Assembly (NCBI RefSeq): GCF_000764305.2
Contig: NW_025934840.1
Span: 124,001-188,000 of the forward strand
Origin: Hyalella azteca
Taxonomy: Eukaryota; Arthropoda; Malacostraca; Amphipoda; Hyalellidae
Reading direction: 5' to 3'
Length of the DNA: 64,000 bases
In this document: one piece after another, positions 9,310 through 20,830 of the stretch
How positions within the stretch are numbered: position 1 is the first letter of the stretch
Layout of the letters: every line of letters starts with the position of its first letter
Program-made: the position numbers and the translations under genes
Notes under the pieces: model-generated
Database searches by the model: none
Told to the model about the DNA's origin: nothing
The model's input: only the letters and a program-made list of their open reading frames with translations

Positions 9310-11104
9310 GATCCATTTGCCCACGACGGTGTCCACTTGGGAAACGTGTTCTGGAGGACCATGTAATTAATTAAAATCTATTCGAGCAACGCAACGTCTT
9401 AAAACTGATAACGTTCTAATATTTGATTTAGCTCATATGATGATTTTGGTTTGCATGACCATCATATTGAAAATCAACGAACGCATATTAATTTTTTTTA
9501 CTCTGCGAAGCTTGGATTTATAGCTGTAAATAATTTTTCAGCCAGTCGGTAAATGAATCGCCGTTCGAGGTCATGAAATTTCAGCAGCACATTTTTATTT
9601 ATAATAATTTAATTCATTTACTTTTCATTTTTTGTTATAATTCATTCAATTTTCAGTTCGTCCAATTTATATATGTATCTGAGTTACTCGTAAGAAATTA
9701 AGTTCTAACCTAAATGGTCGTGGTTATTTTCAATGCGAAATGAAGTAATACCCTTCAGAACATAAATCGCTTTTGAACAGTGGGTATTGTTTATTCAATC
9801 ATAATTAAACTACTGCGAATAATTTTCTTTGATAATTTAAAATTTAGAAGTTTTTAGTCAATAACCCCAGACGTGATTCTAAAACACCACGAACTTGTGA
9901 CCAACGCTATGAGTTTCAGGAGGTTTGCGATGCTCGTGTGTACATGACATCACTCACCGGCTTCCTTCGCTTCTCCAAAGAGCCTCGGTATTCTGGCTAT
10001 CGTAAATTTTATTTAACGTCTTGCAAGTTGCTTGTCTGCAACGCTCCTAACATATTCATCGGTGCGCAGTATTATAGCTTCGCTAGGTAAAACTGAGCGT
10101 AATGGACGAGAAGGCAAATAAATCAGGCTCCCCTCACATTTTTGTGCCTACAAAATTACTCTCGGCGACCGGAGTTTACAATCATGCTAGGCGAGGGAAG
10201 CGAGTACAAGTTTATCAGTAACTGCAGATGAAAAGTGAATATATTTGTGATGCCATTATTGCTCAACTTCTCAGACAACTCGCTTGAAAAACTCTGTAGG
10301 TACATATCATGTTGAACTAATAGTAACCTGTTTCAATATTACTAAACGTTAAAGTTTGACCCTAGACCGAGAAATTTTATTGAGGAGGAGTACATTGTTT
10401 GCGTATGTTAAAAACTCCAGCTGATTATCAGTCAAAAAATGCAAAAAATACGTTTCAGGTGGCAATGCAGAAAAGACAACCTCTCTTTCGTGTGTGAGTT
10501 TGTCCTTTTTCGCCGAATTTGGTCGTGTTTATTTTGGAGTTGGGTTAAGCAGCCTCCCTTTCCCTAGGGTTGTAATGCTCGTGCTACAATTGCACCACAG
10601 CCCCTGGGACACATTGGAGCGCCGATACACTTGAAGGGCCGGCGCTGTTCTAACGCAACGTCGACGGCAAAAAATCCTCGACCTGCGATCGTTTCCAGAA
10701 AAAAGGAAAATTTTACAGACAGTTTCGAGCTCACTCAGAGCTTGCAGCTGAACAATTATGCCGGATTTAGAGTAGAGCTCGAGGTATCTTTCTGAAGTGT
10801 CCTGTCAGATATACGAAAATATTTAGTTTACATTATTTTTTAGTATTTTTTCTTTGATTAGAGGTAATTAAATAATTAATTAAGTGTTATGCTACTCCTT
10901 AGAAGAGTTTCCTATATGTCGATGACTTATGTTACAATCTTTTGTTCTTACCCTCTTTTATTTATGATTCGCAATATTTTGTTCGATGTTTCAATATTTT
11001 ATACATATTATATTGACTTCATCACAACTACTATTAATGATACTCAGGTTTTAGGCTTTAATCGCCTCCACCGCAAAAAGAAATACCAATTAGCAACTGA
11101 ATCC
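9310..11104. other. No gene recognised
   Basis: Mostly AT-rich unique sequence. A more GC-rich stretch lies at about 10540-10760. No convincing exon, RNA gene or element was seen. Confidence 0.5.
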
Positions 11105-11535
11105 TTAATCTCCCGTTGTTCATGACTGAACTGAAAATATCTTCTTGGATGTTACAGTCGACGTGAACCGGTGTTAGATTTTCCTACTCGGTCATCTCCC
11201 CTGCAACAGAAGAAGATCGTGAACCCAACAGCTTCTGAAAGTCATCCTTTATCTCCCGTTGTTCATGATTGAACTGAAAATATCTTCTTGGAAGTTACAG
11301 TCGAAGTGAGCCGGTGTTAAAATACCCTACTTGGTCATCTCCCCTGCAACGGAAGAAGATCGTGAACCCAACAGCTTCTGAAAGTCATCCTTTATCTCCC
11401 TTTGTTCATGATTGAACTGAAAATATCCTCTTGGAAGTTACAGTCTAAGTGAACCGGTGTTTGAATATCCTACTTGGTCATCTGTCCCTGCAACGGAAGA
11501 AGATCGTGAACCCAACAGCTTCTGAAAGTCATTCT
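11105..11535. repeat. ~143-bp tandem repeat, 3 copies
   Basis: CTTAATCTCCCGTTGTTCAT-type starts occur near 11105, 11249 and 11393. Each copy ends AACAGCTTCTGAAAGTCAT. Copies differ by scattered substitutions. Confidence 0.9.
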
Positions 11536-11539
11536 ATTG

Positions 11540-12215
11540 TCAAGTGTTCCCACCGTCTTCTGGGAGGACGGTCATTTCTCTTCATGATTCCGTATTCCGT
11601 CCAGGGATATCGCAAGATCTTGTAGTTGCGGAAGAAGAAGTAATTCTTCTCGATCGCCCTGAACATTTTCTCTCTTAATAAATATTTATCTACGAAGTGT
11701 CCCGTAGATCCTGCAGGCTAGGTGTCCCAGGTGGTAGGGGTGAATGTACGTAGTAACTTCCTGCATGAGTCCAGCAGTTTTTGGACATATGGAATTGAAT
11801 AGAATAGAAGTGTCGGCACTGAAGAAATAGGCCCATAGCCTGGTGTCGATTCTTGCATTCTTGTACTTTTCGTGACTTTATTCACAAAGGATCCGGCCTT
11901 TGGAACCCGATCTTTCCATAACAGACGATTGATCTTGTGGATTCAAACTCCACCTTGAGAATACAATGCGATTATACATTCTTTCAGTTGAAAACAGTCC
12001 AGGAGTGTGTGGAGAATAAGTTAATAAGATTTTATCATTGTTCAGCAACACGATGCAAGATATAGCTATGATAATGATTTGAATTGTTGACAAAATATAT
12101 CTGAATTTTACCATTGCCGCTTAAGAGAAGTGATCGCAATTGTTCGTGTATTTCAAAAGCGATTCGGAAACAGTTTTGTATCCTCTACTAGAAAAAATAC
12201 GACAAAGCTTAACTT
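11540..12215. other. No gene recognised
   Basis: Unique sequence; open frames are short and unrecognised. Confidence 0.5.
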
Positions 12216-12268
12216 AATCTAGGTTTTCTCAAGTGATAAGTAACTTATCACTTGAGAAAACCTAGATT
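12216..12268. repeat. Perfect 26-bp inverted repeat with 1-nt centre
   Basis: Arms 12216-12241 and 12243-12268 are exact reverse complements around A12242. The left arm begins AATCTAGGTTTTCTCAAGTG. A perfect 53-bp palindrome of this kind would extrude as a cruciform or, if transcribed, form a long hairpin. No flanking target duplication is obvious. Confidence 0.95.
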
Positions 12269-13842
12269 CCGATACAAATCTGCTTGGAATATCGCCCAAA
12301 TTACGGCAATTATTTTTGCTTACGTATTAGAACAGATTTTTCTCGAAATTGTGCTCTTGCATTCCTTTATAGATGAAACTCGTTTTTGCCATAGTTTCGA
12401 GATTCATACACAGCTTCTATAGTGCCTATATAGCTGAGGGGGTCATGCCATTCATCTTTTTCCGACCTCAAATTAAGAAAGGTTTGTTCTTGGCTAAAAT
12501 TTAATTTAGGCGGCGCTGCTCCAGACCCAAGCTTCCTTCTTGCCTACGGGCTTGTTGACTTGGCCAGGTTTTAATTAGTGCCTCAAAGATGCACCCTTTG
12601 TGCTCTTCTAGCGTTTGTGTCGTAATTTGTTAAATGAATGTTGATGTTATGCTGGGGAGAACAACCGGTAACTTTTAGCTCCAGCAGCCGAGAAAACATC
12701 TGCAGCAGCAGCGAAAATTGCTGCACGGCTCGGCAAGTTTGGAGTCGAGGCAGGACAATGAGAGCTCAAACTTAGCGACTCTGTAAACACAGCACCCCTC
12801 GGACCTCCCTCTTGCAGCTGCCTCTAGAGCTTCACTGCAGGCACGTTTGCGGAAAATATTTCGAACGGGAAAAATTGTTCATTAAATTCTTTATAATATG
12901 ATTTGGAAGCTAGGTTAAGTAACTTAGGTGCAATAAGTACAAAAGTTAGTAAACTTAGTTCAAAAATAATATAATTAACCAGTTTGTTTACTTCGAAATT
13001 CAGTTTATTTGCTTAAAATATTTAGAAAGAGTGAACAATTATAGTATCGATAAATATTATTTGGAAACCAAGTAAACTAACTAAATTGTACTCAGCGCAA
13101 TAGGATCCTTACAAAAATGTCTTTATCGGTACAGGAATTTTTTGTGTCCACTTTTTTCACATCATCTCATCTTCGTGAAGGAATATTAGTACCGAAGTAG
13201 AATCTTGATGAAGTTTTTTTCAAGTTTTTCCGTCATTCAATTACCGTTCAACATATCAATATGTTACGCGAAATTTTCACGTTTTGTAACAGGGTCCTTC
13301 TACCAATATTAATAAATCATATTATGTACTTATTTCCACCAAAATTTTAATGTTTAATGCTTCTTCTAACTTGAAAATGAATGTTTGTTGCACTCGATAC
13401 GTCGTTAATAAAGAAAAACTACTTCCTGAAACTTGCCTTTTTATCTACCGTCATCTGAAGAAAAGTTCCACTCCCTGATAATATAAACCAACGAATTTTC
13501 TGGTCATCAATCGCACGTTCTACCAATATGTGCATAGTTCTTTCCCTCGGCTTACACTTGATTGGAGTTCCCCAAAAAAATTTCACGAAAACTAAGACTC
13601 AGTAATCTTGTTACATAGTTATCATCACGTGAATTGTTAGAAAGTTATCATCATTAAAATTAAATGAATTTTATTATTTATATAATATTTTTATAACATT
13701 TTTAGTTGCACCGTCATCACAATAGTCACCTCAAATGATGCTCCATATGCAATGCTGTTATTTTAAGATTTAGAAGTAAGTTCGACTTATGTAGATCGGA
13801 TACGAATGCATGCTTTGCAACTCACAACATTTGAACTAAACT
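12269..13842. other. No gene recognised
   Basis: AT-rich sequence with one GC-richer island around 12500-12850. No exon or RNA gene identified. Confidence 0.5.
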
Positions 13843-13881
13843 GCACTATACTGCAGCAACATGTTTGCTGTAGTATAGTGC
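13843..13881. repeat. Imperfect hairpin (17-bp arms)
   Basis: GCACTATACTGCAGCAA and its reverse complement (one mismatch) are separated by about 5 nt. Related ACTATACTGC words continue to ~13930, so it is a small cluster of inverted and direct copies rather than a clean microRNA-like stem. Confidence 0.8.
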
Positions 13882-13930
13882 ATACTACCTAATGTTGTAG
13901 TATACTATACTGCTATACTGCCAAATGCTG

Positions 13931-16353
13931 TATTTGAACGGAACTGCAAGTATTGCTGCACTATACGAGCCGGCAAAACCAGGCGCAGAGGAAGCAGTTC
14001 GTCTGAAGGACTAAAAGGAATTTTTGGTTCTTTCTCAGGCCTAACGATGCCAGCTTGAACCTCGAAGGATCGAGTGATAGTGTTGGTGCTACGGATAAAT
14101 CTTCTCTAAGACTTCCGGAGAGCTGTGTGCCTCAGCCGCAGCTGCTACTAAGAAAAGTGTATAGGCATTCCTCCCCTTCCCAGATACTCAACATATTCAG
14201 TGATGACTTAATCAGACTTGAATAATTATTATTAGACTTGAATAATTTGCTAAACTATGAATTATGATTTTTAAAATATAAAAAAATTAAATTTTCTTTT
14301 ACAAATCTTCCATTAGTTAGGCGCACATGCTTTTTACAATTTTTATTGAGTAGCATGCAGCCACTGGTTTCGACTCATCCTTCGAGATTGAAAATTTACA
14401 TTTTCAAAACATGTTCTGACATCCGTTCCCAAATGACATGGCAATTGCTTATGTGAATACCAAATTTGAAATTAATTTTGTTACGAATTTCTTTATCACA
14501 GTGGAGACGGGATAGTTAGAGTCGTTTACAATGTGTGCGAATAGTTTTGGAAAAGTAACAAAAATTGTACAAGGAGTTGAATGACGTTGCGCCGGACGCT
14601 GCGTTAAAACAAAACGTCTCGCCGCGCAGGTAGCCGGTCGATCTCAGGCACGTGTTACATTCGGTCGATTTATTTCGCTCACAAAATGCAAAGGTTTGTG
14701 AAAACCGCTCGTTACCGTAAACCCATAGCAAACAATGACAAATCTAAGGTCGTTGTATGGGCGGCGGGCGGGAAATTGAGAAATGGGCGTCATACGGACG
14801 CTGACTTTTGCCTTCTTTATTTCCTTGTTCGAGGGGAACGGCGAACAGGCTTCAGCGGCCGTGCTACCAAGCCTTATGCAAACAATCGCCTTACACGGAA
14901 TTAACTTTGTTGAAAAAAAATCCTCTAGAATTCTGCTCAATAATAGGCTGCTCTCATTCTAATTAATGCGTTCTAGCGTCGGTACGTTAAAAATTTGACT
15001 TTGAATATAACATGAGGAAAATTCTCAGCTAAGTCGGTTATTTAATTGAACTATTCAATTTCCAATGTATTTATTACATTTTTTTCAGCGTACGTCCATC
15101 TCATAAACAATAAAACCACTTTTTAAATTTTGGTATTTGTCTGTAAGTAATTTGGATTGAGGTTAGATGGGAAAATTTTTCGTATGAAATAAGAAATTTT
15201 TGGGATCGTATTATTTGATTCCAATCTTGTAGCTCTCCACCCACTAAACCCCCGATCACGCACATGTCTTTCGCCATCATGAAGCTCAATTCTTAACTGA
15301 AATTCGATGTTCCTGACGTAGGTCATTAAAGTTAGCTCATGTTCAAAGTTTCATCTCCGTAACTGAGATTTAATTAGGGCATAACTTGCAAATCATAACG
15401 GAAGGTATGTTTCCATGTAAAATTAAGGAGAGAATTAGGTTATGTTACATTTATACTGTAAATGTAAACTTTTGCTGTTGAGATTTAGAGTGTAAATTTA
15501 GCGTGAAAGTATTTTCTGACAAGTATTCTCAGCGGAAAACGCTATGAATATAATGTAGATGGCAAATTAGTGTCATAATTTTGCCATATTGCAATTGATT
15601 TATTCAAAATTTTTTACAATTTTCGTGATTTGGTAGGAAGTATTCCGGAAAAGTTTGTAATATAATCAAACCCTTGACTATTTGTTCCTTCTGTAACAGA
15701 GAACCCGTTGATTTGAGGCGCCGAATGTTCAAGTGCGAGAAATGCTTACTATATAACACATATAACGGAGAGGAAGCCCATAGAGCTATACTTTCATGGG
15801 GCATGTTATGTCTCTCCGTCGCCATGTGGTCTTGATATAGCAGTGAGCTTGAATATTTTAGAGTATGTAAGTATGTAAAATTTGAAATAATCAATCTACA
15901 CAAGCAATACTAACCTGTCCCAATGCATAATTGGGCTGTGTTACCCCTTTGCTGAGTTTTGCTAGTGGCTCTCCTCTAAGTCATCTAACAAGTGTCTGCT
16001 CAAGTGACGTCGTCATTCCAGAAGACTGAGGACCAGAACCAAATGTTATTAAGATTCACTAAAACATGATAAAAAATCCTGCCTTTACGTCTTATTTTTC
16101 AGATCCCATTTCAGGTTTACACAAGACCATTTATTACCGCTATGAAAATAAGACGTTAGATTAACAATGAACAAGCCGATCAACGACGAAATTTTTACGA
16201 ACGAAGTGAATTCTCTTTACCATGCGGACCATCTAAGCGATACGTATGACTGGCACATTTTACCGAGTCCCATAGGATGGGGGAACGTGAACGAAGAAAT
16301 TGTCGTGCTAGTCTAAAAATTTGGAGACATAACCCACATACTTGTATTCAAGT
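13931..16353. other. No gene recognised; GC-richer unique segment 14560-14890
   Basis: The segment at 14560-14890 is less AT-rich than its surroundings, not repetitive, and contains ATGCAAACAAT (14876-14886) and a second GCAAACAATG (about 14728). These resemble POU/SOX-type binding words. Open frames over it are short on both strands. A regulatory element is possible but unproven. Confidence 0.35.
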
Positions 16354-16393
16354 CCATGTGCACTGTGGAGGCAATTCTTCTTAAATAATTTTT

Positions 16394-16545
16394 AGCGCAT
16401 TTTCTCATTTATGGAAAAAATGCCCTATTATGTTCGTCATGTCCGTCCGTCCGTCCGTCTTTCTGTCCGTGACTTCACGTTTTCATCGACGAGAAAATGC
16501 GCTCTCTGTCACTCACTTCAGTGAGTACTGAGTTATATATATATA
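16394..16545 (+). mobile_element. GTCY-core element, copy 1
   Basis: It begins AGCGCATTTTCTCATTTATG, has an internal (GTCC/GTCT)n run and an inverted GAGAAAATGCGCT. It ends near GTGAGTACTGAGTTATA and is extended by TATA repeats. It is bounded by T5 on the left (16389-16393) and T5 on the right (16546-16550). Sister repeat units carry an uninterrupted T-run at this place. Confidence 0.85.
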
Positions 16546-16916
16546 TTTTTACTAATCTCTTGCAGACCGCGTGATTCTTGCTGTTGCTGTAAGTAAACAG
16601 TTCAATTGTTTAGCTGATCTTTGTAGCGCTCTATTCTTGCTGACTTGCGGAGGAAGGCCATGTGCACTGTGGAGACAACTCTTATTATATAATTTTTTTT
16701 ACTAATCTCTTGCAGACCGCGTGATTCATGCTGTTGCTGTAAGTAAACAGTTCAATTGTTTAGCTGATCTTTGTAGCGCTCTATTCTTGCTGACTTACGG
16801 AGGAAGGCCATGTGCACTGTGGAGACAACTCTTATTATATAATTTTTTTTACTAATCTCTTGCAGACCGCGTGATTCTTGCTGTCGCTGTAACTTAACAG
16901 TTCAATTGTTTAGCTG

Positions 16917-17061
16917 GGGCCATACTTTCAAAACTTGCTACGTGAACGTAAATACTAACGCTCTATTTTCTTGTCTATGATTGGTGGATTTTGCTTGAAA
17001 GGCCGTCAATGATTAGCTGATGAACTTACGATCTCTTAACTTTTTTTGAAAGTATAGGCCC
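16917..17061 (+). mobile_element. GGGCC-ended inverted-repeat element, copy A
   Basis: The ends are CTGGGGCCATACTTTCAAAA and TTTTGAAAGTATAGGCCCAG, imperfect 20-bp inverted repeats. The core contains CTTGTCTATGATTGGTGGAT and AAGGCCGTCAATGATTAGCT. It is too short to encode a transposase, so it is non-autonomous. It interrupts the ~150-bp repeat between TTTAGCTG and GATCTTTG; the empty site reads TTTAGCTGATCTTTG. Confidence 0.85.
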
Positions 17062-17206
17062 AGATCTTTGTAGCGCTCTATTCTTGCTGACTTACGGAGG
17101 AAGGAGATGGGGTGAGGCCTAGGTTCTGCCTCTGGGACCCAAGCAACGTCTGGAATAATGATGAGACCCTGCGCTGGAGTACAGAGCGCGGCGACTGGAA
17201 CAAAGC

Positions 17207-17636
17207 CATCTTATAGGGGTGCGCGCTAGTAAACAATTGAATTATGCCTGCGTGGAGCAAGCTCTTTTTTAGGGATTAAATGATTGCATTGTATTGATTG
17301 TTGCATAGCTTCGTTTTGTAAAATGACAAAATTTTACAAAAGGAGTGGAAGAAAGCCATCGTATAGGGGTGCGCGCTAGTAAACAATTGAATTGTGCCTG
17401 CGTGGAGCACGCTCTTTTTAGCGCATTTTCTCATTTATGGAAAAAATGCACTGTTGTGCTCGCCATGTCCGTCTGTCTGTCTGTCTGTCCGTCCGTCCGT
17501 GACCTCAAGTTTTCGTCGACGAGAAAATGCGCTCTCTTTCACCCACTGCAATGAGTACTGAGTTATATTTTTTAGGGATTAAATGAAGGCATTGTATTGA
17601 TTATTGCATACCTCCGTTTCGTACAACGACAAAATT
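17207..17636. repeat. ~130-bp duplication, second copy interrupted
   Basis: Copy 1 (17207-17337) and copy 2 (17356-17419 plus 17574-17636) share GGGGTGCGCGCTAGTAAACA and AGGGATTAAATG. Copy 2 is split by the GTCY element. Copy 1 shows the empty site GCTCTTTTTTAGGGATT. Confidence 0.9.
17420..17567 (+). mobile_element. GTCY-core element, copy 2
   Basis: Same ends as copy 1 (AGCGCATTTTCTC... and ...GTACTGAGTTATA). It is flanked by T5 (17415-17419) and T6 (17568-17573). The empty site with a single T-run is preserved in the neighbouring duplicate at about 17260-17266. Confidence 0.88.
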
Positions 17637-17639
17637 TAC

Positions 17640-18777
17640 CTTAAATTTTACCATCGACCAAGATCACTGATTGCCTGACCCGCAAATTTTACATAAATTT
17701 TAAAACAAAGAGGTGTCATGAAATTTCACCACATCATCATGAATAAAAAGTTTTTTAGTCCAGATACGTCTTCAGTTCCACAATCCTAGAATGTAAATAC
17801 AATCAATCAGCAATCCAAAATTTGCTGGCGACCATTAAAACCTAAATTGACAAGTAGATGACAAATTGGGCTTGCATATTCTAGGATTATTGAACTGAAC
17901 TGACGATGGAGCTGGACTCCATAACGTTATTTTTATAATGAAACGGCGAATTTAGCGCATTTTCTGTGTTTTTTAATTCCTGTTTTATTGATCTACATTC
18001 ATGTAGATAGATATATACATTCAAACTTCTTTTTGTACAAAACTGGAATCTTCTACTTGCGTAAATGTCATACAAAATGGATAATGTCGCATAAAAAATG
18101 TAAAATTACTTCTCCCGTAATCTACTAGGTTAAAATTTAAATTCTACTAGGTTCAAATCTACTTTAAAGTTAGCTGCTCATTTCTGCTGGTGATCTAATG
18201 ATATTTTGATGAATTTATCGTGTTATTCGGTAGTTCTTCGCAACAAATTGGTATAGATGCTTGGTCGTGAATTATGGTGAGCTTTTTGTTTTGGTGAGCG
18301 CGGAATCAGAAGGAATTCCAGGAGAATATCACAAGGATATAGGAAATTCAAATGATTATAAAAGGTTGTGTACTTTTTTAATATATTTTCTTTAGTTAAA
18401 TTTAATGTTTTTCCCTCCAAATCTTAACATTATAACGCTTTTAACAGTTCGATACATTTATACATGTTTCCAATGCGATTCTAAGGCGATCAATTTAAAT
18501 AATTGTAAGTGCACGCTATATCTCAGGTCTCGCTTACCTTATTCGACGAGTCTTCAACGGCCCCACATGTCATTGTTACTGGCTTCCATAGAAACTCCCT
18601 ATTTATACTTCCACTCCTCTTCTCTTTATTCCATGCGTTCTGCAAAAAATGCTGATCTCGAGGGTACGTTATTGCTTGTGACTGCTATGGCCTGAGTTAC
18701 GCATGCGTTATTGAATGTTTACCTCATGCGCGGTCTCCGTGTCCCGAGTTCTGCGTAGGTTATTGCGGTAGCTGCTT
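17640..18777. other. No gene recognised; GTCY-element fragment at ~17952
   Basis: Unique AT-rich sequence. TTTAGCGCATTTTCT at about 17950-17965 matches the start of the GTCY element but nothing further of it remains. Open frames here are short and unrecognised. Confidence 0.45.
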
Positions 18778-18854
18778 CCCTAACAAAATTTAGAGTCGCC
18801 CCAGCTTCTGGTAGTCCAAATCAGAAGCTGCCGCGCCTGTAAATTTTTACTGGG
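18778..18854 (+). mobile_element. ~77-bp hairpin element, copy a
   Basis: It runs from CCCTAACAAAATTTAGAGTC to TGTAAATTTTTACTGGG. The inner inverted repeat is CCAGCTTCTGGT / ATCAGAAGCTG. The same sequence occurs at 26.3, 27.4, 57.9 and 61.7 kb. Confidence 0.85.
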
Positions 18855-19020
18855 TTAGGGCGCAAGCAGGGGCAGAATTATGCGACCAGCACGACTGCTT
18901 GAGTTTGCTGCTTGAGATGCAGGCTTCTTGGCGACGCCGAAGCAATACGATGCTTATAAGTTAAGCCCCTCTGTATCCTCCCCGCCATCCCTTGTACGCG
19001 CTGAATCTGAAACGAATCGA

Positions 19021-19210
19021 CTTCTACGTTGATATTGATAAATTTTCGTTCTACGTTGATATTGACCAATTTTCGTTCTACGTAGAGTTTGACCAATTTT
19101 CGTCCTACGTAGATTTTGACCAATTTTCAATCTGCGTATATATTGACAATTTTAGTTCTACGTTGATATTGAATAATTTTCGTTCTACGTTGATATTGAA
19201 CAATTTTTGT
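19021..19210. repeat. 27-bp tandem repeat, ~7 copies
   Basis: Unit TTCTACGTTGATATTGA plus an AATTTTCG-like end. It lacks stops in several frames, which produces spurious open frames on both strands. Confidence 0.88.
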
Positions 19211-19393
19211 TGCTCTGATCTTGTATTCAATATTAAATGAAAAGTCAGAGTTGAGGATAAAAATAAATCAGAGCCTTGATAGATTAAATGCTTTGGACAC
19301 AAATGAGAAATTCTTTGCATTAATTTCTACACTTCTGAACAATTTCAATTTACGAAAATCAATTTCCTTAATGTGCAATCTCATTTCATGTTC

Positions 19394-20830
19394 TCACCTT
19401 AAAATGTCCAAGTTTTTATTTGGCTGTAAAGTATTAACCTTGATTTGTAATTCTATTATTATTAACTCAATAACATCGGTATGTACGTAAAAAATATTTA
19501 TAGCCCATAATTCTTTTATTTTGGCGTCCTTCAATATATGCCCGCATCTCTGCAATATTTTGCGAAGAAAATTACCTCGGACGTGAAGCTCACGCAAATC
19601 GGGAGCCAATTGTCCGTCTTCATAAATTTCTCCTTGCTTTGCAGTTCCGATGCCTGAAATTTATCACACAAAGCAGCAGAAATCCGCGCGGGGCTTTAGC
19701 TGTCTTGCTTTATTGACTACATATTTCAAAAAGTGTCGAAAAGTGACGTTCAGTTGAGGAAATGTTATGGACAGACCGCCTGAAAACAACACGAACAATA
19801 TCAACAGCCCCGACAGCGGCCAGAGATTGCGCTGATATAGAAGTCATCTCAGAGTGTCCGTGTTGGGCCAGTCGGCCGAGTGTGAAATTTAGATGCAGAA
19901 AACAACTCAATAAAACAGGCCTCCGTGAATGCCGAAAAATGCGAGAGTAATCTTTCCACGGGTTTCTCCAAAATTCATCTACGTGGAATGAAAATTTCGA
20001 ATAGACATCAATTTCTGATGCAGTTCAAGTCATCAGTTTTAATGATTTCTAAAAGATTCATGATTGGTCGATGGATCTGAAGAAAATTGCCTTCAACTTT
20101 AATAGCAATGACCTGCATAGAATTGAGATTATTCAGGTAGTTTAATTTACCCGAAAATTTGTTGTTTATGGTAGAAGACGTTGCGAAGAGGCTGAAAAAT
20201 TCCGACAAATATAGATTGGGGCTTCTTCTATACGCTAGGATAAAACATAATGTTATCATAGTTATAGGAAAATCGGAACGCAGAAACGAAATTTTATACG
20301 CGTTGTGGTGAACAAGAAATTTACTATGGACTGTTGTAACCTGTTTGTGAAGTTCTACGGTGCCGGTATAATAATAAATTGCAGACTGCAAAACTTCTCC
20401 TAGCCATCTGATTCCTTCATTTGGCAGCGTTAAAGCAGACTGCGTTTTCTCTTCCTAATTTATCAGCAAAAAGATTGCAAGTGCTATTTTTTACTGTAGT
20501 TTTCTTGATTACATTCAGTAACAGAATTAGTACTTTTGAGTACGCTTGATGTTCCGTATAATGCGACAAATTCTTAATGACTTCCATCACACGGTTCTGC
20601 AACAACTCAGGTGCGTTATGGCTATAGCATTCAATGGAAATATTTAATTGTGTTACATTTATTTTGAATTTTGAGCCAAATAATTGTGCTTCAATCGTTC
20701 CTACATCAAATTGCAAAATGTTTGCTAGCATATGTAGCATATGAAATTCAAAAGTGTAATCGGTTTCCATAATGGGAAACCCAACTCCGATTGACGATTT
20801 GAGGACTTTTAAGCAGAGTTTGGACTTCAT
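19394..20830 (-). pseudogene. Frame-disrupted coding remnant, unknown family (possibly leucine-rich-repeat-like)
   Basis: Four minus-strand open blocks lie in order within 1.4 kb: 20417-20830 (137 codons), 20008-20391 extended upstream in frame to ~20455, 19710-19910 and 19394-19609. The first and second blocks overlap by ~40 nt in different frames, as after a 1-nt shift. The second frame reads ...L-P-N-E-G-I-R-W-L-G-E-V-L-Q before the shift is resolved. Two blocks contain similar phrases: I-K-V-E-G-N-F-L-Q near 20.1 kb and L-H-V-R-G-N-F-L-R-K near 19.6 kb. With many spaced Leu/Ile this hints at a leucine-rich or F-box-associated protein, but I cannot name the family. A spliced gene with short introns is the alternative. 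Composition is non-repetitive, unlike most open frames here. Confidence 0.38.

Larger units (their letters stand above)
16354..17105. repeat. ~150-bp tandem repeat with two element insertions
   Basis: Units share CTAATCTCTTGCAGACCGCG, TTCAATTGTTTAGCTGATCT and CCATGTGCACTGTGGAG. CTAATCTC recurs at about 16552, 16702 and 16852. The first unit is interrupted by the GTCY element (16394-16545). The last is interrupted after TTTAGCTG by the GGGCC element (16917-17061). Uninterrupted units show both empty sites. Confidence 0.88.

Noticed and set aside
10560..10630. Second tRNA-like sequence (minus strand GGTGCAATTGTAGC)
   Set aside because: No B box at the right distance and no pairing stems that I could close.
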